Source: Haemophilus sp. (GTDB taxonomy: Bacteria > Pseudomonadota > Gammaproteobacteria > Enterobacterales > Pasteurellaceae). Taken from it: a stretch of 38,688 bases of DNA. Position 1 is the stretch's first letter. The number at the start of each line of letters is the position of its first letter. The stretch lies in the NCBI GenBank assembly GCA_019423005.1, contig JAHZCF010000076.1, positions 1 through 38,688 on the forward strand. The letters are read 5' to 3'. The notes under the pieces are model-generated. The model saw nothing but the letters and a program-made list of their open reading frames with translations, searched no databases and was not told the origin of the DNA. This document shows, one piece after another, positions 7,824-15,278 of the stretch. The position numbers and the translations under genes were made by a program.

Positions 7824-8486
7824 TTAAAAGAATTTTAAATATTCATTGGCAGCTTGTAATTGAGCAAAACCTTTTGTTCTGCCCGCAACCCAACGTTTTA
7901 ATCCTTCCAAATCCATCATTTCTTTATGTTCTGGATTGTTGTAATCCATTTTGAACAAGGTTTCGGTGAATGCATTGAATTTGGTTTCATTTAATCCCAA
8001 GCGCCCACTAAAAATACAATGGTCAAATGATGGTGTTTTTGCGAGTACTCGAACTGTTGCTGGATCGAGTGTGCCATCTTTTGTCCAACGTTCAAAGTTG
8101 AAATCTAACATCCATGTTGCAGAGACTTGGCGATCTTTTAATGCATTGGCTGCATCTAATTCACCGCCTACATGATCGCCATGCAAACCAACACCCACAT
8201 CAAAGCGTTTTTCTACATAATCTTGACCAAATTCCAAGCCATGTTGATGTAAAAACTCGATAGGAATTAACCGCGCTTGTGGAGAATCAATTGCACCAAA
8301 AGCAATAGTTTTATTTTTTAAATCTTCAATCGATTGGATAGTTGGATCATTAACAACTAAATAGCTTTGACGATCTTGGTCGGTATCACGCATGGCACCA
8401 TTTAAGGTTTTTCCACCACTACGTAAGTAACCGTCTAACCAAGCTAGGGGAGAGTTCCACGCTACATCAATTTCATTATCATAACT
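7824..8486 (-). pseudogene. 5'-truncated ABC transporter substrate-binding protein (PhnD/type-2 periplasmic fold)
   Basis: The frame codes for the later part of a periplasmic solute-binding protein. It runs from EIDVAWNSPLAWLDGYLRSG through NDPTIQSIEDLKNKTIAFG, GDHVGGELDAANALKDRQV and PSFDHCIFSG to the C-terminus. That is typical of the phosphonate/thiamine-type PhnD family: an N-lobe segment, the hinge, and GxxDA-type and FDHC-type blocks. Reading upstream, the frame is open to 8486 and meets TAA at 8487-8489. There is no start codon with a ribosome-binding site, no signal peptide and no first third of the domain. An internal ATG at 8393 would give only 189 residues. Permease and ATPase genes are absent. 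It is most likely a relic of a transporter once joined to the MetE-like gene. Confidence 0.8.
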
Positions 8487-8816
8487 TTACGGAAGCAGAA
8501 CAACACCATAGACATAGTTATGCCCATTACAGAGGTTCGTCGAAAGTACACATGCAAGCAAGCACAAAATATCAAGAAAATGCCCTTGTGCTATGGGCTT
8601 TTTTACGCTTTTTATAATTCAGACTTTATTAATATGAGGTAATGGTAAAAACTCTACGAAACTGACTGCTTGAATGGCAATCTAAAGTGAAATGTAATAG
8701 AAAGAGATCAAACGACAAAAAATAAACCCACCTTTACCAGATGGTCTATAAAGTGGGTTTGCCTGAGGTATAAAATCGAGTGTTAAATACGCGCTATTTT
8801 CAATATATTTTAGCTT
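8487..8816. other. Gap behind the truncated SBP gene
   Basis: This 330-bp stretch begins at the point where similarity to the substrate-binding protein stops. It holds a weak stem (GCCC at 8582-8585 with GGGC at 8595-8598) followed by TTTTTT at 8601, a possible plus-strand terminator, and the nadN terminator near 8740. No gene with a credible start and ribosome-binding site was found. Confidence 0.5.
8725..8761 (-). terminator. Rho-independent terminator of nadN
   Basis: AAACCCAC and GTGGGTTT, with additional TTTA/TAAA pairing, form a stem around a short loop. On the minus strand the stem is followed by TTTATTTTTTG. It sits about 55 bp after the nadN stop codon. Confidence 0.8.
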
Positions 8817-10628
8817 TTATTTTTTTGGTAACACATCGCTAGAAGCATTAAATTTCACATTTGATGAAGTATAAGCCTCAAATTGCGGATGTTTTTTCAT
8901 AAATTTAATGAAACTTTCCGCATCAGGCAAGTAAGTATCAACGCCTTCATATTTCGGATCGTTAAATAATTTACCAAAAGTTTTGTAACCATCTTTACCG
9001 CTAGCTACATAAGCATTAGTACCAACGAGATAACGTTTATTATCATCAATTGGTTCCCATTGTTGGGTTTGTTTATTCAAAACTTCCACGCTCACTAAAC
9101 GTTTACCTTCTGCATTTGGTGTTTCATTCGCTTCGTAACGAATGCCTGCGCCATAAGGGAATGCTCCTGTAGAGCCATCAATTAAAGCAAATTGCATCGC
9201 ATCTTCAAGCACTTGTTTCACTAACGAACCTTCCATTTTATAGGTATATAACGTATTCCCGAAAGGTAAGAAAGTATAAGCATCATTAAAGGTTACATTG
9301 CCCGGTAAAATATCTGCGCGTACACCGCCTGCATTTTGAATGGTTAAATCCACCGTTTTGAGTTCGTTATACATCGTTTCTGCAATAAAGCGTGTCGCGA
9401 TAGAACCTTCTGGATTAGAGCCTGCTTTATTTGGGATACGGTTCGCTGAACCACCTGGCATTGCAGAACCAGTGATGACGCCAACAATTTCTTGTGCTAA
9501 ACGATCTTTTTCACTTTTATATTTTGAAATAAGCATGTCTGTTTTTGCATCATGATCATCAAGTGAAATACTCTTCATTGATTTTAAAGTATCAAGCGCT
9601 TTTTTACGTTCATCGCCGGTTAATTCAGTCCATTTACCTTCCGAATTTTTCACTTGAAGTTTATGAGAACTCATTAACACGTGAGGAATTTTACGAGTAA
9701 TAGACGCAATACCTTCAGGACTGAATTTAACACCTAAATCCCCCACCACAGCAGAATAAGCCCAACCCTCCATTACAAATACCGGTTCACCATTCGGATT
9801 TTTAAATTCAAGCGGATATTCATAGATTACTGGCAATTTTAAACCACGTAATTCATCGTTTCCGTATAAATAATGTGAATCGCCAGTAACGATCACATCA
9901 ATATCATTTACTTTTTGAGCAATTTCGATATTTTTTTCACTTCCTGCATGTGAAAGTAAAATGATTTTATTAATACCTTGTTGTTTTAGCGCATTTGCCA
10001 TAATTTGTGCGGTAGCAATTTCATCATAGAACTTCACATCTTTACCTGGTGAAGAGGAATTAACCGTTTTATTCACGGTATCTAAACCGATAATAGCAAT
10101 TTTTTCTCCATCCACAGTGAAAATATCGTAAGGTTTCCATTTGTTATATAAAATTGAACTTTTATCAGGAATCACATTAGCTGAAAGCACAGGAATTTTT
10201 AATGGTTCAAGCAGTTTTAATAACCCTTCATTACCCGCGTCAAATTCATGATTACCTAAAGTAAAATAATGGAAATTACCTGCATTCATCACAGCCGCAT
10301 CAGCGGAACCGCCAAACAGCGTAAAGTAAAGTGTACCAGTAATGGCATCGCCTGCATGCAGTACTAATGGATTTTTATACTTTTTACGTAACTCATAAAG
10401 TTTTCCATTCACAGCAGAAAAACCGCCAATATCAACCTTTGTTTGTTGACCATTTAGATTAATTCTTGCTTCGTGCGGTTCCAAATAAGAATGGTGGTCG
10501 TTAATATGTAAAATACTTAACTCCACAGCTTTATGTGCTTGCGGCGCTTCTTTAGCAAAGGCTGCACCTGAGCAAAGCATTGCTAACGCACTAACTGCAA
10601 AGGTCACTGATTTTTTAGATAAAAACAT
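8817..10628 (-). CDS. nadN: NAD nucleotidase / 5'-nucleotidase, periplasmic
   Basis: Periplasmic enzyme that splits NAD into NMN and AMP and dephosphorylates NMN to nicotinamide riboside, the form Haemophilus takes up as V factor. The 603-residue length equals, as I recall, the H. influenzae enzyme. A signal peptide ends at AAFA-KE (about residue 25). The metallophosphatase motifs are all present: INDHHS (Asp44, His46), HAGDAITG (Asp94), LGNHEFD (Asn126, His127), LSHAGSEK and VTGDSHYL. The C-terminal nucleotidase domain has QNAGGVRADI and FLPFGNTLY for base stacking. An AAGGAG site precedes the start. It follows a secreted hypothetical by 24 bp, in one transcription unit. Confidence 0.95.
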   Translation of the reverse strand: MFLSKKSVTFAVSALAMLCSGAAFAKEAPQAHKAVELSILHINDHHSYLEPHEARINLNGQQTKVDIGGFSAVNGKLYELRKKYKNPLVLHAGDAITGTLYFTLFGGSADAAVMNAGNFHYFTLGNHEFDAGNEGLLKLLEPLKIPVLSANVIPDKSSILYNKWKPYDIFTVDGEKIAIIGLDTVNKTVNSSSPGKDVKFYDEIATAQIMANALKQQGINKIILLSHAGSEKNIEIAQKVNDIDVIVTGDSHYLYGNDELRGLKLPVIYEYPLEFKNPNGEPVFVMEGWAYSAVVGDLGVKFSPEGIASITRKIPHVLMSSHKLQVKNSEGKWTELTGDERKKALDTLKSMKSISLDDHDAKTDMLISKYKSEKDRLAQEIVGVITGSAMPGGSANRIPNKAGSNPEGSIATRFIAETMYNELKTVDLTIQNAGGVRADILPGNVTFNDAYTFLPFGNTLYTYKMEGSLVKQVLEDAMQFALIDGSTGAFPYGAGIRYEANETPNAEGKRLVSVEVLNKQTQQWEPIDDNKRYLVGTNAYVASGKDGYKTFGKLFNDPKYEGVDTYLPDAESFIKFMKKHPQFEAYTSSNVKFNASSDVLPKK

Positions 10629-10652
10629 AATGGCTCCTTGTGAGTAAACGGA

Positions 10653-11432
10653 TTAATTTAAGCCTTCAAGCATTGCTTGGAAAGTCTTATAACGAATAGC
10701 ATAGTTATTGTGTTGAAGATTTTCACGTGCTTGATCTAAATACGAAAAATCATCAACCTCCACCCCTTTAAATTGGCGAGCAAACATCATATTGGCTAGA
10801 GCGAGGCGGGGCTTAATTTCAGAAGAAGGGGTTATCAAACTCACTCGATTCTCAGTAATAGAAAAAGTTGTTTGATTAGGAAAATCTTGACGCATCTGTT
10901 CAATAATTTTTTGAAATATGCCTTTAGCATCCAAAGACAATAATATAATTTGATCTGGTTTGGCTCCCCGTTCTATTAAAGCCTGAACAAATTGCTCCGA
11001 ATTATCTGTTTGACGAATATAAATTTTTGCCTGCTCATTCGCTAAAAAAGACACCAGTAAGTTTTTCTTCATTTCCTGAATTAAATTAGCATCGCCAGTA
11101 TTTATCGGTTCAAAGTATAAATAATCAAGAAATTTAGGGGTGAGATTTTTATCTGTTTTAAAAATGCGAGTGAGGATTTTTTCGCTTATTTGGATCTGAT
11201 TATCAAGAAATTGGGGAGGTAAAGAAAAAAGTGCGGTGAGTTTTTTCTGTAAAATAGAAATTTGTTGCTTTTCTTGTTTAGCTAAAGCGATTGAAAATTG
11301 TTGCTTTAAAGCCTCAGCGGACTCAGTAGATATTGATTGGTGAGAAGACGAAGGAGGACTCGCTATCACAGATTGTTGAATGCCAATACATGACGCTAAT
11401 CCAAGTAACACAGAATGAAAACTGATTTTCAT
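10653..11432 (-). CDS. Secreted hypothetical protein upstream of nadN
   Basis: A 259-residue protein with an N-terminal signal peptide (KISFHSVLLGLASCIGIQQSVIA, cleavage probably after VIA). The mature part is helical and hydrophilic with no catalytic motif that I recognise. I recall an uncharacterised gene at this place in H. influenzae (between rpsP and nadN), so the neighbourhood is conserved. The start at 11432 is chosen because GAGG sits 6-8 bases before it; an ATG four codons earlier overlaps that site. Co-transcription with nadN suggests an envelope role linked to nucleotide uptake, but that is inference. A USS at 11229 lies inside the gene. Confidence 0.75.
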   Translation of the reverse strand: MKISFHSVLLGLASCIGIQQSVIASPPSSSHQSISTESAEALKQQFSIALAKQEKQQISILQKKLTALFSLPPQFLDNQIQISEKILTRIFKTDKNLTPKFLDYLYFEPINTGDANLIQEMKKNLLVSFLANEQAKIYIRQTDNSEQFVQALIERGAKPDQIILLSLDAKGIFQKIIEQMRQDFPNQTTFSITENRVSLITPSSEIKPRLALANMMFARQFKGVEVDDFSYLDQARENLQHNNYAIRYKTFQAMLEGLN

Positions 11433-11742
11433 AATAAACCTCATTTAACTGATATTTTATCAATATAAAATACCGCTTAACGCGTAAACTTGACCTAAAA
11501 CTATTTGAGAGTTTCTTAGATTATACGTAAAACAAAATTGCATGTGAATGATAATGTTTACTTTTTCAAGAGAATATAACGTACTTATTAGAATGCTCAT
11601 CCAAAACTTGCAATTTTGCTCAAAAAGTATAAAACTCGCAGGCTTTTTGTCTATATATACAGAGAAAAAAGTAAGCTATATTCTTAAATCACTTTCGAGT
11701 TTGAGAATATTCTTTTAGTAATTAAACATTTAGAGGAAGGTT
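11433..11742. other. Divergent control region between the nadN operon and rpsP operon
   Basis: About 310 bp without a gene. It holds a Fur-like match on the nadN side (11544-11562), a TATAAA -10 candidate for rpsP at 11628-11633 with a poor -35, and the rpsP leader hairpin at 11678-11710. A good AGAGGAAGG ribosome-binding site lies just before rpsP. Confidence 0.45.
11678..11710 (+). promoter_or_regulatory. AT-rich hairpin in the rpsP leader
   Basis: ATATTCTTAAA (11678-11688) pairs with TTTGAGAATAT (11700-11710) over 11 bp including one G-U. The 11-base loop contains CGAG, and TTCTTTTAG follows directly. It lies 32 bases before the rpsP start, so it would be in the 5' leader of the ribosomal operon as a possible attenuator or protein-binding site. 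No function is proven. Confidence 0.5.
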
Positions 11743-11988
11743 ATGGTAACCATTCGTTTATCTCGTGGCGGAGCTAAAAAACGCCCATTTTATCAAATCG
11801 TAGTAGCTGACAGTCGTTCACCACGTGACGGTCGTTTCATTGAGCGTGTAGGTTTCTTCAACCCAATCGCACAAGGTAACGCAGAGCGTCTTCGTGTTGA
11901 TCTTGAGCGTGTAAACCACTGGGTTGCTCAAGGTGCTTCACTTTCAGACCGTGTTGCAACTTTGGTAAAAGAAGCTCAAAAAGCATAA
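11743..11988 (+). CDS. rpsP: 30S ribosomal protein S16
   Basis: Component of the small ribosomal subunit that helps 16S rRNA fold. The 81-residue product starts MVTIRLSRGGAKKRPFYQIV and has ERVGFFNP, both hallmark S16 segments. First gene of the conserved rpsP-rimM-trmD-rplS operon. A strong AGAGGAAGG site precedes the start. Confidence 0.98.
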   Translation: MVTIRLSRGGAKKRPFYQIVVADSRSPRDGRFIERVGFFNPIAQGNAERLRVDLERVNHWVAQGASLSDRVATLVKEAQKA

Positions 11989-12032
11989 TCTCGCTTTTTG
12001 ATTTAGTTCTTAAACTAAGATAGGTGAAAAAT

Positions 12033-12560
12033 ATGGAACAACAACGCATTGAAGTTGTGGGCAAATTAGGCTCAACCTACGGTATCCGTGGGTGGTTACG
12101 TATTTATTCATCAACAGAACAAGCTGAAAGCATTTTTGATTATCAACCTTGGTTTTTAAAAATCAAAGGTGAATGGCAGCCAACGGAATTAGAAAACTGG
12201 CGTCATCATAATCACGAAATCATCGTTAAATTAAAAGGCGTTGATGATCGTGAAGCCGCACAAACTTTAGCAAATGTTGAAATTGGTGTGGATTTATCTG
12301 TATTCCCAGAACTGGAAGAAGGCGATTATTACTGGCACGATTTAATCGGTTGTTCAGTCGTAAACTTAGAAGGTTATACAATGGGAACTGTAACAGAGAT
12401 GATGGAAACCGGTTCTAATGATGTGTTAGTGGTTAAAGCCAATACTAAAGATGCTTTTGGGAAACAAGAGCGGTTAATTCCGTTTTTGTATGAACAAGTA
12501 GTTAAAAGAGTCGATCTCACCACGAAAACAATTGAAGTGGATTGGGACGCTGGTTTCTAA
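12033..12560 (+). CDS. rimM: 16S rRNA processing / 30S maturation factor RimM
   Basis: Assembly factor that binds S19 and helps mature the 30S head. The 175-residue product has GKLGSTYGIRGWLRIYS at the N-terminus (RimM barrel) and a C-terminal PRC barrel with DYYWHDLIGC and LIPFLYEQVVK. The ATG at 12033 is chosen because AGGTG lies about 6 bases upstream; an in-frame GTG at 12024 would overlap that site. It sits between rpsP and trmD. Confidence 0.97.
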   Translation: MEQQRIEVVGKLGSTYGIRGWLRIYSSTEQAESIFDYQPWFLKIKGEWQPTELENWRHHNHEIIVKLKGVDDREAAQTLANVEIGVDLSVFPELEEGDYYWHDLIGCSVVNLEGYTMGTVTEMMETGSNDVLVVKANTKDAFGKQERLIPFLYEQVVKRVDLTTKTIEVDWDAGF

Positions 12561-12597
12561 TCTCAAGTATGCACAAACGTAATGTAGTAGGCTTTTT

Positions 12598-13338
12598 ATG
12601 TGGATAGGGGTAATTTCATTGTTCCCCGAAATGTTTAAAGCGATTACGGAATTTGGGGTTACAGGTAGAGCCGTAAAACATAATCTTCTGCAAGTAGAAT
12701 GTTGGAATCCAAGAGATTTTACATTCGACAAGCATAAAACCGTGGATGACCGTCCTTATGGTGGTGGTCCGGGAATGCTGATGATGGTGCAACCTTTACG
12801 GGATGCGATTCATGCTGCAAAGGCAGCGGCAGGAGAAGGCGCAAAGGTGATTTACCTTTCGCCACAAGGACGTAAACTCGATCAAGGCGGCGTAACCGAG
12901 CTTGCTCAAAATCAGAAATTGATTTTGGTATGTGGACGTTACGAAGGTATTGATGAGCGATTGATTCAAACTGAAATCGATGAAGAATGGTCAATCGGCG
13001 ATTACGTTCTGACCGGTGGGGAATTGCCGGCAATGACATTAATTGATGCTGTTGCGCGTTTTATTCCTGGTGTATTAGGCAAACAAGCCTCCGCAGAAGA
13101 AGATTCTTTTGCAGATGGTTTATTAGATTGTCCGCATTACACCAGACCGGAAGTGTTAGAAGGATTAACTGTGCCATCCGTGCTGATGTCGGGACATCAC
13201 GAAGAAATTCGCAAATGGCGATTAAAACAATCGCTACAAAGAACGTGGCTCCGACGCCCTGAGCTCTTAGAAGGCCTAGCTCTGACTGACGAACAACGTA
13301 AACTGTTAAAAGAGGCGCAAGCCGAGCATAACAGTTAG
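12598..13338 (+). CDS. trmD: tRNA (guanine37-N1)-methyltransferase
   Basis: Methylates G37 next to the anticodon using S-adenosylmethionine, which prevents +1 frameshifting. The 246-residue product has the SPOUT trefoil-knot motifs: FDKHKTVDDRPYGGGPGMLM near the N-terminus, LVCGRYEGIDERLI and WSIGDYVLTGGELPAM, with the catalytic Asp region (EDSF..GLLDCPHYTRP) later. The order within the ribosomal operon is standard. Confidence 0.98.
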   Translation: MWIGVISLFPEMFKAITEFGVTGRAVKHNLLQVECWNPRDFTFDKHKTVDDRPYGGGPGMLMMVQPLRDAIHAAKAAAGEGAKVIYLSPQGRKLDQGGVTELAQNQKLILVCGRYEGIDERLIQTEIDEEWSIGDYVLTGGELPAMTLIDAVARFIPGVLGKQASAEEDSFADGLLDCPHYTRPEVLEGLTVPSVLMSGHHEEIRKWRLKQSLQRTWLRRPELLEGLALTDEQRKLLKEAQAEHNS

Positions 13339-13374
13339 TTTCAGTTACATCTAGGATCAATAAAGGATCAAACA

Positions 13375-13725
13375 ATGTCTAACATTATCAAACAACTTGA
13401 ACAAGAACAATTAAAACAAAACGTACCTAGTTTCCGCCCAGGTGATACTTTAGAAGTTAAAGTATGGGTAGTTGAAGGTAGCAAACGTCGTTTGCAAGCA
13501 TTCGAAGGCGTGGTTATTGCAATTCGTAACCGTGGCTTGCACTCAGCATTTACTTTACGTAAAGTGTCTAACGGTGTAGGTGTTGAGCGTGTATTCCAAA
13601 CTCACTCACCAGTTGTAGATTCAATCACTGTTAAACGTAAAGGTGCAGTACGTAAAGCTAAACTTTACTACTTACGTGAACGTTCAGGTAAATCTGCTCG
13701 TATTAAAGAGCGTTTGGGCGAATAA
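13375..13725 (+). CDS. rplS: 50S ribosomal protein L19
   Basis: Large-subunit protein at the 30S-50S interface. The 116 residues include FRPGDTLEVKVWVVEG, FEGVVIAIRNRGLHSAFTLRK and RRAKLYYLRE-like C-terminal sequence (KAKLYYLRERSGKSARI). Last gene of the rpsP operon and followed by a strong terminator. Confidence 0.98.
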   Translation: MSNIIKQLEQEQLKQNVPSFRPGDTLEVKVWVVEGSKRRLQAFEGVVIAIRNRGLHSAFTLRKVSNGVGVERVFQTHSPVVDSITVKRKGAVRKAKLYYLRERSGKSARIKERLGE

Positions 13726-13736
13726 TTCGCAAAATG

Positions 13737-13766
13737 AAAAAGGCTTGGGATCCCAAGCCTTTTTTG
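13737..13766. terminator. Bidirectional terminator between rplS and rho
   Basis: A perfect palindrome, AGGCTTGGGA (13741-13750) and TCCCAAGCCT (13751-13760), is flanked by AAAA on the left and TTTTTT on the right. It can end both the plus-strand rplS operon and the minus-strand region beyond rho. An imperfect USS (AAGTGCGGC) follows at 13772. Confidence 0.85.
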
Positions 13767-13785
13767 TTTTTAAGTGCGGCCAATA

Positions 13786-15048
13786 TTAAGACCGCTTCAT
13801 AATTTCAAAAAACTCATCGTTGGTTTTCGCCACCATAAGTTTGTCAATGAGGAATTCCATTGCTTCCACTTCACCCATTGGGTTAAGGATTTTGCGAAGA
13901 ATCCACATTTTCTGTAATTCATCTGGTGTGGTAAGTAAGTCTTCTTTACGCGTACCTGAACGGTTGAAGTCGATTGCTGGGAACACACGTTTTTCTGCAA
14001 TTTTACGAGAAAGATGTAATTCCATGTTACCGGTACCTTTAAATTCTTCAAAGATAACCTCATCCATTTTTGAACCCGTATCAACAAGTGCGGTTGCAAT
14101 AATGGTTAAACTACCACCTTCTTCTACGTTACGCGCTGCACCAAAGAAACGTTTTGGACGATGTAAAGCATTTGCATCCACACCACCAGAAAGAATTTTA
14201 CCAGATGCTGGCGTAACAGTATTGTAAGCACGAGCTAAACGCGTGATAGAGTCGAGTAAAATCACCACGTCTTTTTTGTGCTCTACAGAACGTTTTGCTT
14301 TCTCGATAACCATTTCTGCCACTTGAACGTGACGAGCAGCTGGTTCATCAAAGGTTGAGGCAATTACTTCACCTTTAACTGAGCGTTGCATTTCTGTTAC
14401 TTCTTCGGGGCGCTCATCGATTAAAAGCACAATAAGTTCACATTCTGGATAGTTGTGCGTGATGCTTTGTGCAATATTTTGTAACAACATGGTTTTACCT
14501 GCTTTTGGCGGAGCCACGATAAGACCACGCTGACCTTTACCAATTGGAGAGGCTAAATCTAAAATACGTGCTGTTAAATCTTCAGTTGAACCATTACCAC
14601 GTTCCATTCTTAAACGAGAATTAGCATGTAATGGCGTTAAGTTTTCGAAAAGGATTTTGCTACGAGAGACTTCAGGTTTGTCATCGTTGACTTGGTCGAC
14701 TTTTAAAAGTGCAAAATAGCGTTCGCCTTCTTTTGGTGGACGGATTTTACCTTCGATTTTATCACCAGTTTGAAGATTGAAACGACGAATTTGACTTGGA
14801 GAGACGTAGATGTCATCAGGACCAGCAAGGTAGGAACTGTCTGCGGAGCGTAAGAAACCGAAACCATCGGGTAAAATCTCCAATACGCCGCCGCCAAAAA
14901 TATCTTCACCGCTCTTAGCGTGCTGTTTCAAAATAGCAAAAACAATATCTTGTTTACGTAAACGGGCAAGATTTTCTAAACCCATTTGTTCTTCGCCAAG
15001 TTTCACAAGATCAGAAACAGGCGTGTTTTTAAGTTCTGTAAGATGCAT
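13786..15048 (-). CDS. rho: Transcription termination factor Rho
   Basis: Hexameric RNA-dependent ATPase that ends untranslated transcripts. From the ATG at 15048 the protein is 420 residues, one more than in E. coli. It has the N-terminal RNA-binding domain (MHLTELKNTPVSDLVKLG, GVLEILPDGFGFLRS), Walker A PPKAGKTMLLQ, Walker B VVILLDSITRLAR, the Q-loop and the R-loop GGVDANALHRPKRFFGAARN. The frame stays open for 30 codons upstream to a GTG at 15138, but similarity to Rho begins exactly at MHLTEL, so the extension is treated as leader. No clear ribosome-binding site precedes 15048. Rho usually controls its own leader by attenuation. A USS at 14086 is inside the gene. Confidence 0.97.
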   Translation of the reverse strand: MHLTELKNTPVSDLVKLGEEQMGLENLARLRKQDIVFAILKQHAKSGEDIFGGGVLEILPDGFGFLRSADSSYLAGPDDIYVSPSQIRRFNLQTGDKIEGKIRPPKEGERYFALLKVDQVNDDKPEVSRSKILFENLTPLHANSRLRMERGNGSTEDLTARILDLASPIGKGQRGLIVAPPKAGKTMLLQNIAQSITHNYPECELIVLLIDERPEEVTEMQRSVKGEVIASTFDEPAARHVQVAEMVIEKAKRSVEHKKDVVILLDSITRLARAYNTVTPASGKILSGGVDANALHRPKRFFGAARNVEEGGSLTIIATALVDTGSKMDEVIFEEFKGTGNMELHLSRKIAEKRVFPAIDFNRSGTRKEDLLTTPDELQKMWILRKILNPMGEVEAMEFLIDKLMVAKTNDEFFEIMKRS

Positions 15049-15208
15049 AATTAATAATGTTGGAATTAATAAGAGTTGATAATACTGAATTGTTTGAATG
15101 GTGGGCAATGCCCTTAAGAATGCTGCGTAAATTACCACTAAAATGCAGTACTGTCTAGTTTTTGTTAGAAAAAACAGGGTAAAATAGCGGACGATATAGA
15201 GATTATTA

Positions 15209-15253
15209 TTGCATATTGATTAATTATGCGTAATAATTGAATAATTAATCATT
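15209..15253 (+). promoter_or_regulatory. Tandem ARG boxes overlapping the argH promoter
   Basis: Two matches to the ArgR operator core TGAATWWWWATTCA lie at 15217-15230 (11 of 14) and 15238-15251 (13 of 14). They are 21 bp centre to centre, which is the standard 18-bp box plus 3-bp spacing. A TTGCAT (15209-15214) - 17 bp - AATAAT (15232-15237) promoter candidate lies within them. ArgR with arginine would therefore block argH transcription. Confidence 0.75.
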
Positions 15254-15278
15254 TTTATAATCGAGATAAGGATAACTT

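Noticed and set aside
8459..8617. Open plus-strand frame ending near 8617
   Set aside because: It has no start codon with a ribosome-binding site, its first part is antisense to the SBP remnant, and the protein resembles nothing I know.
8641..8670. Mini-frame after GAGGTA at 8636
   Set aside because: It encodes only seven residues before a stop and is not followed by any gene on that strand.
15256..15261. Perfect TATAAT just before argH
   Set aside because: No -35 at the right distance, and transcription from it would start inside the ribosome-binding site; the promoter overlapping the ARG boxes fits better.
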